DNA of 60,000 nucleotides from Apostichopus japonicus. Taxonomy: Eukaryota > Echinodermata > Holothuroidea > Aspidochirotida > Stichopodidae. The stretch is from assembly GCF_037975245.1 (NCBI RefSeq), contig NC_092568.1, positions 29,828,001 to 29,888,000 of the forward strand, in the 5' to 3' direction. The stretch's first letter is position 1. Every line of letters begins with the position of its first letter. The translations under genes were made by a program, and so were the position numbers. Below, piece by piece: positions 11,731-21,147 of the stretch. The notes beneath the pieces are model-generated. The model was not told the DNA's origin, ran no database searches, and saw only the letters and a program-made list of their open reading frames with translations.

Positions 11731-12133
11731 GGCCCGGTCACACTATACCGATATTTTATCGGAATACTATCCGATTTTCCCAGAGGAATCGAAACAGACA
11801 GTTTTTCGTTCGGGTCTTCTAGCCACAGTGATAAAGGACCTGATTTGCTATCTGTTGAGCCATTCCGATGTGGAATAGCCCTCTCCTAACTTTTGACATT
11901 GACTCCGTTTCCTTTTATCGGTTAGCTATCCGATTTCTCTTCCGATTTTTATCGCTTTTCGATGTGACGTCACTTCAGAATGTAGTCAGTTCTTGAACCC
12001 CTCAGATTTGAAGTAGGTATTCGAATATTCTACTGCATTCATTACATTCACTACCACAAACCTCACTCTTCGGCCTTAAATCGGAAAAATCGGACCGTAT
12101 TTCGATAAAATATCGCTGTAGTGTGACCGGGCC
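11731..12133. mobile_element. 403-bp MITE with ~50-bp inverted repeats and TTAA target duplication
   Basis: The left end is GGCCCGGTCACACTATACCG and the right end, reverse-complemented, GGCCCGGTCACACTACAGCG. The similarity continues for about 50 bp through a GATATTTTATCG block. TTAA flanks both ends (11727-11730, 12134-12137). It sits in the left arm of the larger inverted repeat and is absent from the matching site in the right arm (near 14515), so it arrived later. TTAA targets are typical of piggyBac-like and a few other superfamilies. Confidence 0.92.
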
Positions 12134-12364
12134 TTAACTCCTCATATATATTAGTTATGCCGCAAATCCCGCAATATATATAACTTACTCGTACACCTCA
12201 TATATATAGGTTATGCATAACCTATTTACATTATGAATAACATATATATCACAGTAAGTCATATATTTTGCAACTATAATCGATATATAGGCTATATAAT
12301 ATAGGTCCGTACGGCTTTCCGTATAATTTTGTCACACTCGTATAATTTTGTCACACTCGGCGAG

Positions 12365-12404
<40 letters not shown>

Positions 12405-12594
12405 TTATAGACACGTGAGCAGCACGCGAATGGGCGGTGCCATGTTAGACACTTGTGATACGTGGGCGGGGCGTATGCAAATTCGGCAAAGCGCGGCAAA
12501 GTAGCTGGACGAATATGCCATTTACACTCTGTACTATATAATTCTATTAGTAGCCTAAGTAGTAAAACTAAAGTTACACCTATAGGTCATCGCC

Positions 12595-12698
12595 ATGTCT
12601 AATTTGAGTGAACACGATTTTTCGTCTCTGGTACAAAGGTTGGCAGATCCCGTCGCAAGACAAGTTATGCAAGTGGTTGGGGAAAGGCAGGCCAACAG
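12595..12698 (+). other. Exon-like open frame inside the long-inverted-repeat element
   Basis: A CGCC-ATG start opens 34 codons (MSNLSEHDFSSLVQRLADPV...) ending at a good donor, CAACAG|GTACTA. It lies just inside the left inverted repeat, where a transposon gene or a captured host exon would start. No downstream exon was found, and I do not recognise the protein. It may be the remnant of an internally deleted element. Confidence 0.4.
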
Positions 12699-12949
12699 GT
12701 ACTAAATGCATGTTTGAGGCATAGGCCTAGCTATATAAATTGCCATCCATCAATACAGTACGACCAGCACTTTCAAGTTTCTCTCGAGGACACTGGAACC
12801 GGTAAGCGTCGTCGTTGTCTTCGTGCTCTCTACCTGACGATATTTATGCCCGTACATTTTCTAAAGCTAAGAGAAGCTGATGTAAACCACTAACATTGGA
12901 TGTTTGATCTCCTGGATCTCTGAATGGATCTGTCAAATGTATGCCTGAG

Positions 12950-13886
12950 CATAGGGGTACGAGGCGGGGGGGGGGGCAGACTGCCCCCCCCCCCCAATTT
13001 CCAGAGGACAAGAAATTCGGGCAAAAGTCCTGAAAAATTCGGGCAGCCTAAGAGGAGAAAAATAAATATATATGTATATATAAATATGCAGTAGCTTGCC
13101 CGAATCTTTTTCAAATTTTTGCCCGACAATTCTGTGGAGAGCGTTTTATGTTATTTGTTTTGTGACATTAATATGAATATAGGCCTAATGATTTTCTTTA
13201 TTTAGCATCATGTTGCCCGAATATTTCCGTGTAACACCACCGTAAGCGCAGCTCATCTGGGCTACCACGCTTTTTGCACTATCAAAAATTTATCTAACTA
13301 TAGTCAACTGTATACCTGGACATCCCCGACATGAGTGTATATAAGAAACGTATTCTTGTTCATGAATGGTGGGGGGGGGGGGGGGAGGAGTGCCTGAAAG
13401 CCTAGAAGTACAGGTTTATCGTATTCTTTGTTATTTTTTATACTTCTTTTTGTGAGACAAATTGCAGTCTCGCCCGACACAGCGACATTATCCCGCCTAC
13501 GTTTCGTTGAACAATGTATGTTTTTCTGGAGGTAGCTGAGTACTGTGTTAAAATAATAAATACGGTAACTAAATAGGAGCTAAAAAAATATACTGTCCGT
13601 CAAAGTGATGACACCATTTTTTCTTCTTCTAATTTACCAAATATTTGGGGAAGTGTAAATTTCTTAAACGTGAGATTATAAAATAAAGAATGTTTAGATG
13701 CAACTTGCAAGGCCTCAGAAGGGCCATTTCCTGCAATCTGAGAGGCATTTTTGGCCAAAAAATTTCTTGTACGCTACGCGCCAACCGATAGTGGCGCTCC
13801 GCTTAGATAGTGTCACGGGAACTTTCAGGCACAAAAGTTTCTCCTCCCCCCCCCCCCCCAAAGTGAAATGGTCCCATACGCCTATG
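12950..13886. mobile_element. hAT-like non-autonomous element nested in the 11680-14566 element
   Basis: It begins CATAGGGGTACGAGG and ends CCCATACGCCTATG. It is flanked by the 8-bp duplication TGCCTGAG (12942-12949 and 13887-13894). Inside the left end are poly-G and poly-C runs followed by repeated AATTCGGGCA motifs, shared with the element at 39166-39684. Eight-base target duplications are characteristic of hAT elements. On the minus strand an open frame can be followed across the empty site, suggesting the insertion broke a sequence of the host element. Confidence 0.88.
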
Positions 13887-14594
13887 TGCCTGAGCGAAGT
13901 CCTTGGGGCCGGGAAAGTACATCAAGCGAAACCTGAACAAAATTGATGGCAGCGTCAACCCGCCCTTGAAGGATAAAGGCTCTGTGGTCGTCTGAAGTAT
14001 GATGTAACGAAATTGCTTCGCTAAATATGTTAGAAATAGATGAAAACGCGGTGACAAAACCAGGTACATCCATTTCTTTGAAAGTGCAGGCATGCACATA
14101 TATGCACGCACCTAGTAGTATAGTATAGGTATAGCACGTCTGCACGCACCAACGTTGCCTAATTGTAATACTTGCACACTGTTGTTGTTCATGCTATACA
14201 GCGCTGGTATTTGCATACGCCCCGCCCACGTATCACAAGTGTCTAACATGGCACCGCCCATTCGCGTGCTGCTCGCTTGTCTATAACCTATATATAATAT
14301 GAGCTCGCCGAGTGTGACAAAATTATACGAGTGTGACAAAATTATACGGAAAGCCGTACGGACCTATATTATATATATATCGATTATAATAGCAAAATAT
14401 ATGACTTACTGTGATATATATGTTATGCATAATGAAAATAGGTTATGCATAACCTATATATATGAGGTGCACGAGTAAGTTATATATATTGCGGCATAAC
14501 TAATATATATGAGGAGTTATAATCAATATATTTGGCATATAATTTTGTCACACATGGCGTCTCATAGTCTCAATCAATATAAAAAATAGTAGTT

Positions 14595-14890
14595 TTATTG
14601 TTTTTCCTCCTCTTCTTTCTGCCAATCTTTACTTTTGAATTCCATGCCGTAATCTATGCAGTATTTAAATATGCGGTAAGCCGATAAGTATCGAATAGCG
14701 GGATTGCTGCCCAAACAACAGCAAAGGCAATCAGCTGTGACTTTGATCCGCTGCATGTGATTGTTCATATCACTGTTAATTACGCCCGGGTACGTGTACA
14801 CTTGGAGGTCTGTTTTACCTCCATGGTGTACATCAATGAATTTGGCTCCGATATTTAGGCGACTTGCGGGTACCAATTTGGGACCGACTT
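14595..14890 (-). CDS. Possible 3' terminal exon of an unidentified gene
   Basis: Read on the minus strand, a C-rich pyrimidine tract and AG (about 14892) precede an open frame of roughly 97 codons: VGPKLVPASRLNIGAKFIDV, then HHGGKTDLQVYTYPGV, a Cys-rich CLCCC, and a charged tail KEEEEKQ before TAA. The AATAAA polyadenylation signal overlaps this stop (14594-14599). No ATG opens the frame, and no upstream exon was found to about 17 kb. I do not recognise the family. It could be the last exon of a small gene or a degraded copy. The 6-bp target site of the long-inverted-repeat element lies about 22 bp past the stop. Confidence 0.35.
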
Positions 14891-15481
14891 TTGATTTCCC
14901 CCGGGGGTGGGGGGGGGGACAAAAAATTATCGCTGCTTATTCGACTAATAATGAGCCCCACTCCATAGTGGTATATACGTATTCACATAATTAACACATT
15001 AACGGTATATAAGGCTGCAGTGTAACTTGTTATATTAAGTTGTTATAAAAGACGCATGAATAATTTATTAGCTATCGACTGAATGTTGAAACTATTCTTT
15101 AGCTCTTTCTTGTTGTTGTTATTGCCATATCAGTCGATTCCGTTCTGACATAAATTAAGTCGAATCCAACTGATTTGAGAAAACTACTAAGTTTTGGTCC
15201 ATCTGAGGGGAAGGGAGGAGGGGAGAAGGGGGGTCCTCAGCTCTCAACTTCCGCCTTGTGATTGCCCGCTGTTTCTTTTATTAGATGCTGTTATAAGTAA
15301 TAAGATGAATTCAATGTTTGTATATATTATATCATAAAAAAGGAAAAGTCTTCCCTCCTCTCTCCCAATTAGACACACAGAAAATTGGTCCTTTTGCAGC
15401 GAATTACTGCAGTATTTCTGCTTCACTTGTTTTATAACAATAGGTTAACAGTAAGTTTTATATCATGTCAATATTTGGATT

Positions 15482-15779
15482 ATACCGGTGCTGTGGCCGA
15501 GTGGATAAAGACGGGGCTTCATTGCTTCATGCCACGTGGCATGAAGCAATGAAGCCTATAGCAATCGGGAGGAACGGGTTCGATTTCCGTCCGGATCATA
15601 TAGCTGTATAGTAAGGTGGGTTTTCATCCAAGATCAGTCTACGGTTTTCCCATCTAAAATGACTTTCTAAGTTGAAAAGATTCCACATTTGAGTTAAAAT
15701 GTTGAATTGGAAGCCACCCGTCGTGTAAGTTGTAATACATGGGCCCTTGCGGGTTTCTCCCACATTTGTGGTCGCTTAA
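15482..15779 (+). mobile_element. tRNA-derived SINE, copy 1
   Basis: A tRNA-like head carries an A box (TGGCCGAGTGG, 15495-15505) and a B box (GGTTCGATTTCC), as in Ser/Leu-type tRNAs. It is followed by a ~190-bp body (AAGGTGGGTTTTCATCCAAG..., GTTGAATTGGAAGCCACCCG). A second copy at 31358-31626 matches through head and body. The anticodon/variable-arm part of this copy has been turned into a 42-nt palindrome. The 3' end is interrupted at TTAA by another element, and a sequence resembling the second copy's end resumes after it. Confidence 0.88.
15515..15556. repeat. 42-nt perfect palindrome inside SINE copy 1
   Basis: Arms GGCTTCATTGCTTCATGCCAC and its exact complement meet at CACGTG. The SINE copy at 31358 has only a single arm-like sequence here (GGCATTTGAAGCAATGAGGC), so the second arm looks like an inverted duplication specific to this copy. 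Confidence 0.95.
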
Positions 15780-16131
15780 AGGCATTGAAGACTCGCGCAC
15801 AAAGAAACGTCTCATGCCGGTTAATCTGACCTAATTTTAAATAAGGTGTAACAGAAGTGTTAGACACCACCATCGATCCCAGAAAATACACACACAGCTT
15901 GCTACCGTCGGTAATTAGACACTAGTGCACAGTCAATACATGCAGCTACCGTCAATACCCATAACACAGTGAACATAACAGCGATGGACATCTTAGGTCT
16001 AGATAAAAGATAACAAGGTATCACGTTTCATTACTGTGTGCATTTTGTAGCCACACGATAAAACTTGCAAGAAACGGAAAGTTAACCTTTTCAGATGGCG
16101 GCACCCGGTTTGTGGCGAGTCTTCAATGCCT
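15780..16131. mobile_element. 352-bp MITE with TTAA target duplication, inserted in the SINE tail
   Basis: The ends are AGGCATTGAAGACTCGCGCA and, reverse-complemented, AGGCATTGAAGACTCGCCAC. TTAA flanks both sides (15776-15779, 16132-16135). A partial copy in the opposite orientation is at 28945-29104. Confidence 0.9.
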
Positions 16132-16135
16132 TTAA

Positions 16136-17319
16136 GCGTCGTAACTTAAGTTAGGAGTTAACACATCTTCTGTAAATCGCATATTTTGGACAATGCCGAC
16201 CACCCTTTAAATGGTGTCTTTGCATGACCAGAAATTTAGTGTTGGTATCTCATATATTTAGTCAAGCAAAGCTGTAAATTTTCAGTGCAACTTAAATATT
16301 TCCTTATTCCTATTTACAAGATATCCACCATTAGAAGATGCTAAACCCATTGAAAGCTCTTTAATAAAGGCTATATATGATAAAGCCTGCTAGTCTGCTA
16401 CTAAGTAAAACTGCAACCTTTTTGATGGAGGACTTGACGTAACGATCTGTGTGGCACTTTGTATAAGTATAGGCCAGCCATGTGATGAATGATGAACCAC
16501 TATAATGTTTAATGGCTCGTTTCACAAAAAGTGGTTAACAAATACTAGCCTATTCTATATACATAGATGGATTGTGTGCGTGGTGTTTGCTAACGGTCTA
16601 CAATATATCAAATCAATGTAGATAAAATGAATTTGTAAAAATAGAAACCTTGTCCAAATACTGGAATCTTTAGGCACGTACGCCACTGTGCGTGTTTTAT
16701 CGCCACTGGTTATACAAGCGAACGGGGTCCTCAGTCCGGTTGTAACACTTTATAGTCGGATTGGGAAGCCAACATATGTTATCATACAATACTATCATTG
16801 CAGTGATGACATTTCGTAACATAAATAAGAAACAAGGAATAAAAATGAAATTATTCAGAATTAATGGCACTCATTAATTCTTGAGATAAGATGCATCGAT
16901 CATTTTAAATGTAATATACATTTTAAGGTATAATGCAGTTAAAGTTCACCATCGATCACCATTGAAACTTATGAACCTTCAACTCCGAATTAATTATTCA
17001 GATTTGTTATCAACATATAATGCTTTAACTGTGTAAAGCCTTTCATATTTCGTTTTCCATTGTCATTATATCATGCATTCGTCTGGACCTGCCAGCTGGT
17101 CGTTTGACTAGGAAAATTACCGAGCGTCGCTACCAGTCGTTCCCTGCTTTTGTATCCCATTCAACATGAAATTATTGAATATAGAATATATTTTTACAAA
17201 ATAGCTAAGTTCTGTGTTTCGTTGCCCTGGTTACCCTGTATCATATACAATAGTTAGGACATTGAACTGATCCGTTAACTAAATTTTTAAATGAAGTCAT
17301 AAATGCGTTTAGGCAATGA
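16136..17319. other. Spacer without recognised feature
   Basis: AT-rich sequence with no long open frame. I see no tandem array and no convincing inverted repeat. Confidence 0.5.
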
Positions 17320-17534
17320 ATGTATATACCGCCACCTAAAGGCTACCGTTATATTTACAAGGTGAATGTACTTCGTGGAATTGCCGACTACGATGAGTCG
17401 TTGTTTATCATACACGATTTCAAAGTATACTGTATTGAGTACGGGTACTGCGGGCCAAACCTAGGCCTAATGTTATTTCCAATAGTTACAGTATTTCGTA
17501 ATGGTCTAAGGTTTTGAAACTCCCTGTCTTTCAG

Positions 17535-17606
17535 TTTGATATACATCAGGATATTACACACGTCACAGAAGCCCCATTCAAGTTAAACAGTTCTGCAAAG
17601 GAAGCG
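17535..17606 (+). other. Candidate untranslated exon, possibly 5' end of EHBP1
   Basis: A 72-nt segment sits between a good acceptor (CCTGTCTTTCAG) and a good donor (GCG|GTAAGT) and contains no ATG, as expected for a 5' UTR exon. The surrounding 17.4-18 kb is rich in TAGGCCTA motifs, also seen beside the NXF1 start. EHBP1 coding begins about 16 kb downstream behind another acceptor. The link is inferred from splice signals and position only. Confidence 0.35.
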
Positions 17607-20404
17607 GTAAGTAGACCGGATTTTGTTGGAAGGTTGTGAAAGACCATAGGCCTATAATTCACAACGCTCAATTCTTTCATTCGCTATTTTACTTCGGGCT
17701 TGATAATACTGTTACTGTGTTAATGTTAGGAGAGCCTCTCTCTCAACCATAGCATATGCATAGGCCCGACACAATAACATTTGGCCTGTACCTTATAACC
17801 ACACTGCATTGTTTAGGCCTATACTACTTAAAGTTAAAGAATCTCAGTACAAGATTAACATTAGGTATATAATTACATTACATACTAGGAGGTAGTTTTC
17901 ATAGCAGCTACTGTAGCTAGCTTTAAACTGTCATTACATGCTACGAAACAAGTAGGCCTAGGGCCTACATACAGTATCATAAATTTTCAGTTGGTGACGT
18001 CTTACCATAAGTAATTCCTATCTGTCACGTTATTGTTATAATATTCAATAGGTAAGTAACTTAGTCTATGGTTAAGATTCGGCCCAAGTTTGGATTTAAA
18101 TCTTTTTATGTAGCGTAACATTATTCTTGTCAATGTTAAAGTTATGCACAAAGCCAGCACAGAGTTTCCAAAAATTGATAGTGCAATTCAGGTGCTATGG
18201 TGGTGTATAGAACTTGTGTTTCCTACTGTAACTTTGCTTACTTGTGTTACACATATGTATCTGCACTGATACACACAGTGTAACCACTCTTCAATCACAA
18301 TTTTAATCCACAAAACCTTAAAACAGCCAAAATTGCTGTGCATTGAAACAAGGCAATATCATTTTTGCATTTTGAGGCATTTTTGTGGATTTTTCCTATC
18401 ATACTATGAACTAAATGCATGCTCAAAGCTAGAAAACCTTTCCTTGCTTCAAACAGTTTGACTACCTGCATTTACAAGTATAATTCTTTCTATTTCTGGT
18501 GGAATCTGGTTAACCCATCGATGGAATCAAATCGGTGGAACTAAACCACTAAGAAGATCAGAGAGATCATCATCAGAACTATCCCTTAAAAGAGCATTAA
18601 TACCCTTACTATCACAAATTTTTGGTACTGTACACCATCATGCAGATTTAATAAACTAAAGCTTAACTTGACTAAAGTGTTTCTAATAGTAATACTGTAC
18701 AATAATGTTAATAATATCACTAGTTTATATCAAGTGATGGCTCTTTAGTCAAATTTACTCCATTGCATTTTCATTTAGCATCTGTCAATTATAAGCTATG
18801 CAACCCATTAAGTTATAAGACATTATAAGGCATTCTGTGCAACATACTGTATTAGCATTATGATTGATGCATGTTGGTGTACAAGGGTGGCTTTTAAAAG
18901 CACAGGCGCTCCCAACATATGCCACACAATACATGTATAAAGGAAAGGCAAGAATCTCTCAAATTTGCATAAGTCCAGCACGAAAAATTTGAGCGAATTG
19001 CATGATATAAAAGATGCAATATCATGAGTATTGCATTCCATCAGAGTTGTATCTGATATACATGTGTTTTTGCGATTTCAAATTTTGTGGATGGGTCATA
19101 TGAAAAAACAACGAAAGACAAAGACAGTTTGATGTGTTGTGCATAAATTACATCTCAAATTATTGTGCAATGTACTCATCCAAATAAAAATTCAAATTTT
19201 ATATGTCAACAACATTTATACTTTTTTTCTTCTTTTTTTTTTTACTTCTACAATATGTTCATTTTGTAAACTGTTTGATATGAACAGCATAACACCCAGG
19301 TTGCATGCCATTCAACCATCATGTATATAATTGGGGGGATGCTGATTATAAGGTCACAACTGAAAGAGCGATGACAGGTTTTGGTTTGTGTGTGTTTGTG
19401 ATAGAGTGCGTAAAGAGAATGAAGGGCACAAAAATTAAAATGTTCTACTTGTTATGAACTGGTGCAAAAGTCTTGTATTCTTTGTAAATAACTGAGTATG
19501 TGTGTCGAGCTAAGGCTTTGACTTTTTTTCTCTTTCTTAGTTTGATCAATTGCCATTTAATTCTGAAAACTTGAAAAATACTTGAACGGTTTGATGAAAT
19601 TGTCAATGTAGAGCAAACTACTTCCATTGCCACGGTGTTTGACAGTACTTCAAGTTGAACTAAGTATGCCATAAGGAAGAAATTCCCTTTTATCAATAAA
19701 TGTAAATTAACAAAAGTGAAAAACTTTCAAAAAAGAGGAAAACAACAGGTGAAGAAACTAAGACATTTAGACTGTGCTAAAGGTGTACATATGGTACAGT
19801 AGGTCAACATAAAAGTTCAGCAACCCAGAAATTATGTATTATAATATTAAAAATTATATATTGAGAATTAAAGAAAAACTGTACAATGGTAGGTCATCAT
19901 AAAAATGCAGTTACCCCAGAAAGTTGAAAATATATGCACACTGTTCTGTAAAAGATTGAATAAAGGACATTGAACTATGACCACTTATCACACATTCCTT
20001 GACTGAATTCTTTGCAACAAGATTTGTTCAAGTCAACAGGGATCAAAGTCTGAAAGTTTGTCAACACAAGAAACCCAGAAATTACTGTACCACTCAGTTA
20101 GACTTGATACACATGACAGTAGAATAGATCACCTTTGATCAGCACATTAATGCTATTGAGATTGAAAGTTAGATTAGGGTCACCTATAGCTCAAAGTTCA
20201 ACAAGGATTTTATTGCCATTCTCAAAGTAGTTTTCCACACTGAGATATTTAATTATCTATTTTAATAATCCTCAAATGGCTATTGTAGGACTATTTTGGA
20301 GGATCAGAGCCTCTAGGCAATCCCTTTTGAAAACTAACTAGTAATTTTTTGCATGCTAAAATCAGGGGCCAGCAGTGATGACCTTTTAACTTTAGTTTTG
20401 CTTT
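17607..20404. other. Spacer or first intron, no gene recognised
   Basis: Low-complexity AT-rich sequence. Two weakly similar segments about 95 bp apart near 19795-19935 share AGGTCA-CATAAAA-GTTCAGC-like words. No coding exon is supported. Confidence 0.5.
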
Positions 20405-20412
20405 GAAGAGAG

Positions 20413-21139
20413 CAGTGGCATCGCCAGACATTTCAATCTTGCGGGCCACAGGGGGGAGGGGGCACAGCACTTAATACTGTATGGGGGGCACAATGTTTAT
20501 TTGTGAATGCCATCCTGGGGTAGGGGTCTAAGGGGAGGAGGTGTGAGAACTGTATGATTAATTTAGGGTCCTTAGATGCAATATCGTACAATATTTTGCA
20601 ACTTGACGTAACTTTATTTTCAAGAATTTTCGGGCTTAGTTTGTCCGATATTTTTGTTTTTAATTGAGGCAGACAAAAAAGTTATAAAAAATGGAAATTA
20701 ACCCTTTTGCTTTTATAATGTTTTTAAATAATTAAGGGTCATGACATGCAATTTGGTGCTATCTGGTGATTATGAGAGAACAAACAGATGTTTTCCGCTT
20801 GAAAAGTTGAGGGGGGGGAGCATACTTGAGCTCCCTCGGGTTTTGAGAAAGTTTACAACGTGAAGAAGAGAGTTGAAAATTGAATTGAAATTCATGTTGG
20901 GTAGTGAAGTTTAAACACTAGCGGTTCACGCGGGGGCCTCTGTGACCTTGTTAGTGAGAAAACAACTGGTTATTGTGATAGTGGGTGGAAAGAAGTTTTA
21001 CTGATGAACATTAAAGGTTTCGTCCTTGTAAAGAATATTTTGTTTGAGTATTTTTGTAACACTTCAAATCGCATCGGGGGGGCACAATGTTTGTGGGAGG
21101 GCCCGTGCTCCCCCAGGCCACCCCTTGGCAACGCCACAG
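20413..21139. mobile_element. hAT-like non-autonomous element, 727 bp
   Basis: It starts CAGTGGCATCGCCAGAC and ends TTGGCAACGCCACAG; the ends are imperfect inverted copies. The 8-bp duplication GAAGAGAG flanks it (20405-20412, 21140-21147). The interior has G-rich blocks and GGGGGGCACAATGTTT near both ends (about 20480 and 21075). There is no transposase-like frame. Confidence 0.85.
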
Positions 21140-21147
21140 GAAGAGAG

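Larger units (their letters stand above)
11680..14566. mobile_element. Composite DNA element with ~360-400-bp inverted repeats and a 6-bp target duplication
   Basis: The ends read TATGAGGCGCCATGTGTGAC (left) and, reverse-complemented, TATGAGACGCCATGTGTGAC (right). The sequence GTCTCA flanks both ends (11674-11679 and 14567-14572), consistent with a target-site duplication. The left arm (11680-12482) and right arm (14209-14566) match along their length, apart from a MITE in the left arm and TA-repeat length. Without its two nested insertions the element would be about 1.5 kb. I recognise no transposase, so it is probably non-autonomous. A 6-bp duplication with long terminal repeats occurs in more than one DNA-transposon group, so I do not assign a superfamily. 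Confidence 0.88.

Noticed and set aside
12302-12360. Doubled GTATAATTTTGTCACACTCG read as a bacterial-type promoter or operator
   Set aside because: It is part of the transposon arm and occurs in inverted form in the other arm; the host is eukaryotic.
15484-15600. A functional tRNA gene
   Set aside because: It has A and B boxes but the anticodon arm is replaced by a 42-nt palindrome, and the unit carries a SINE body repeated elsewhere.
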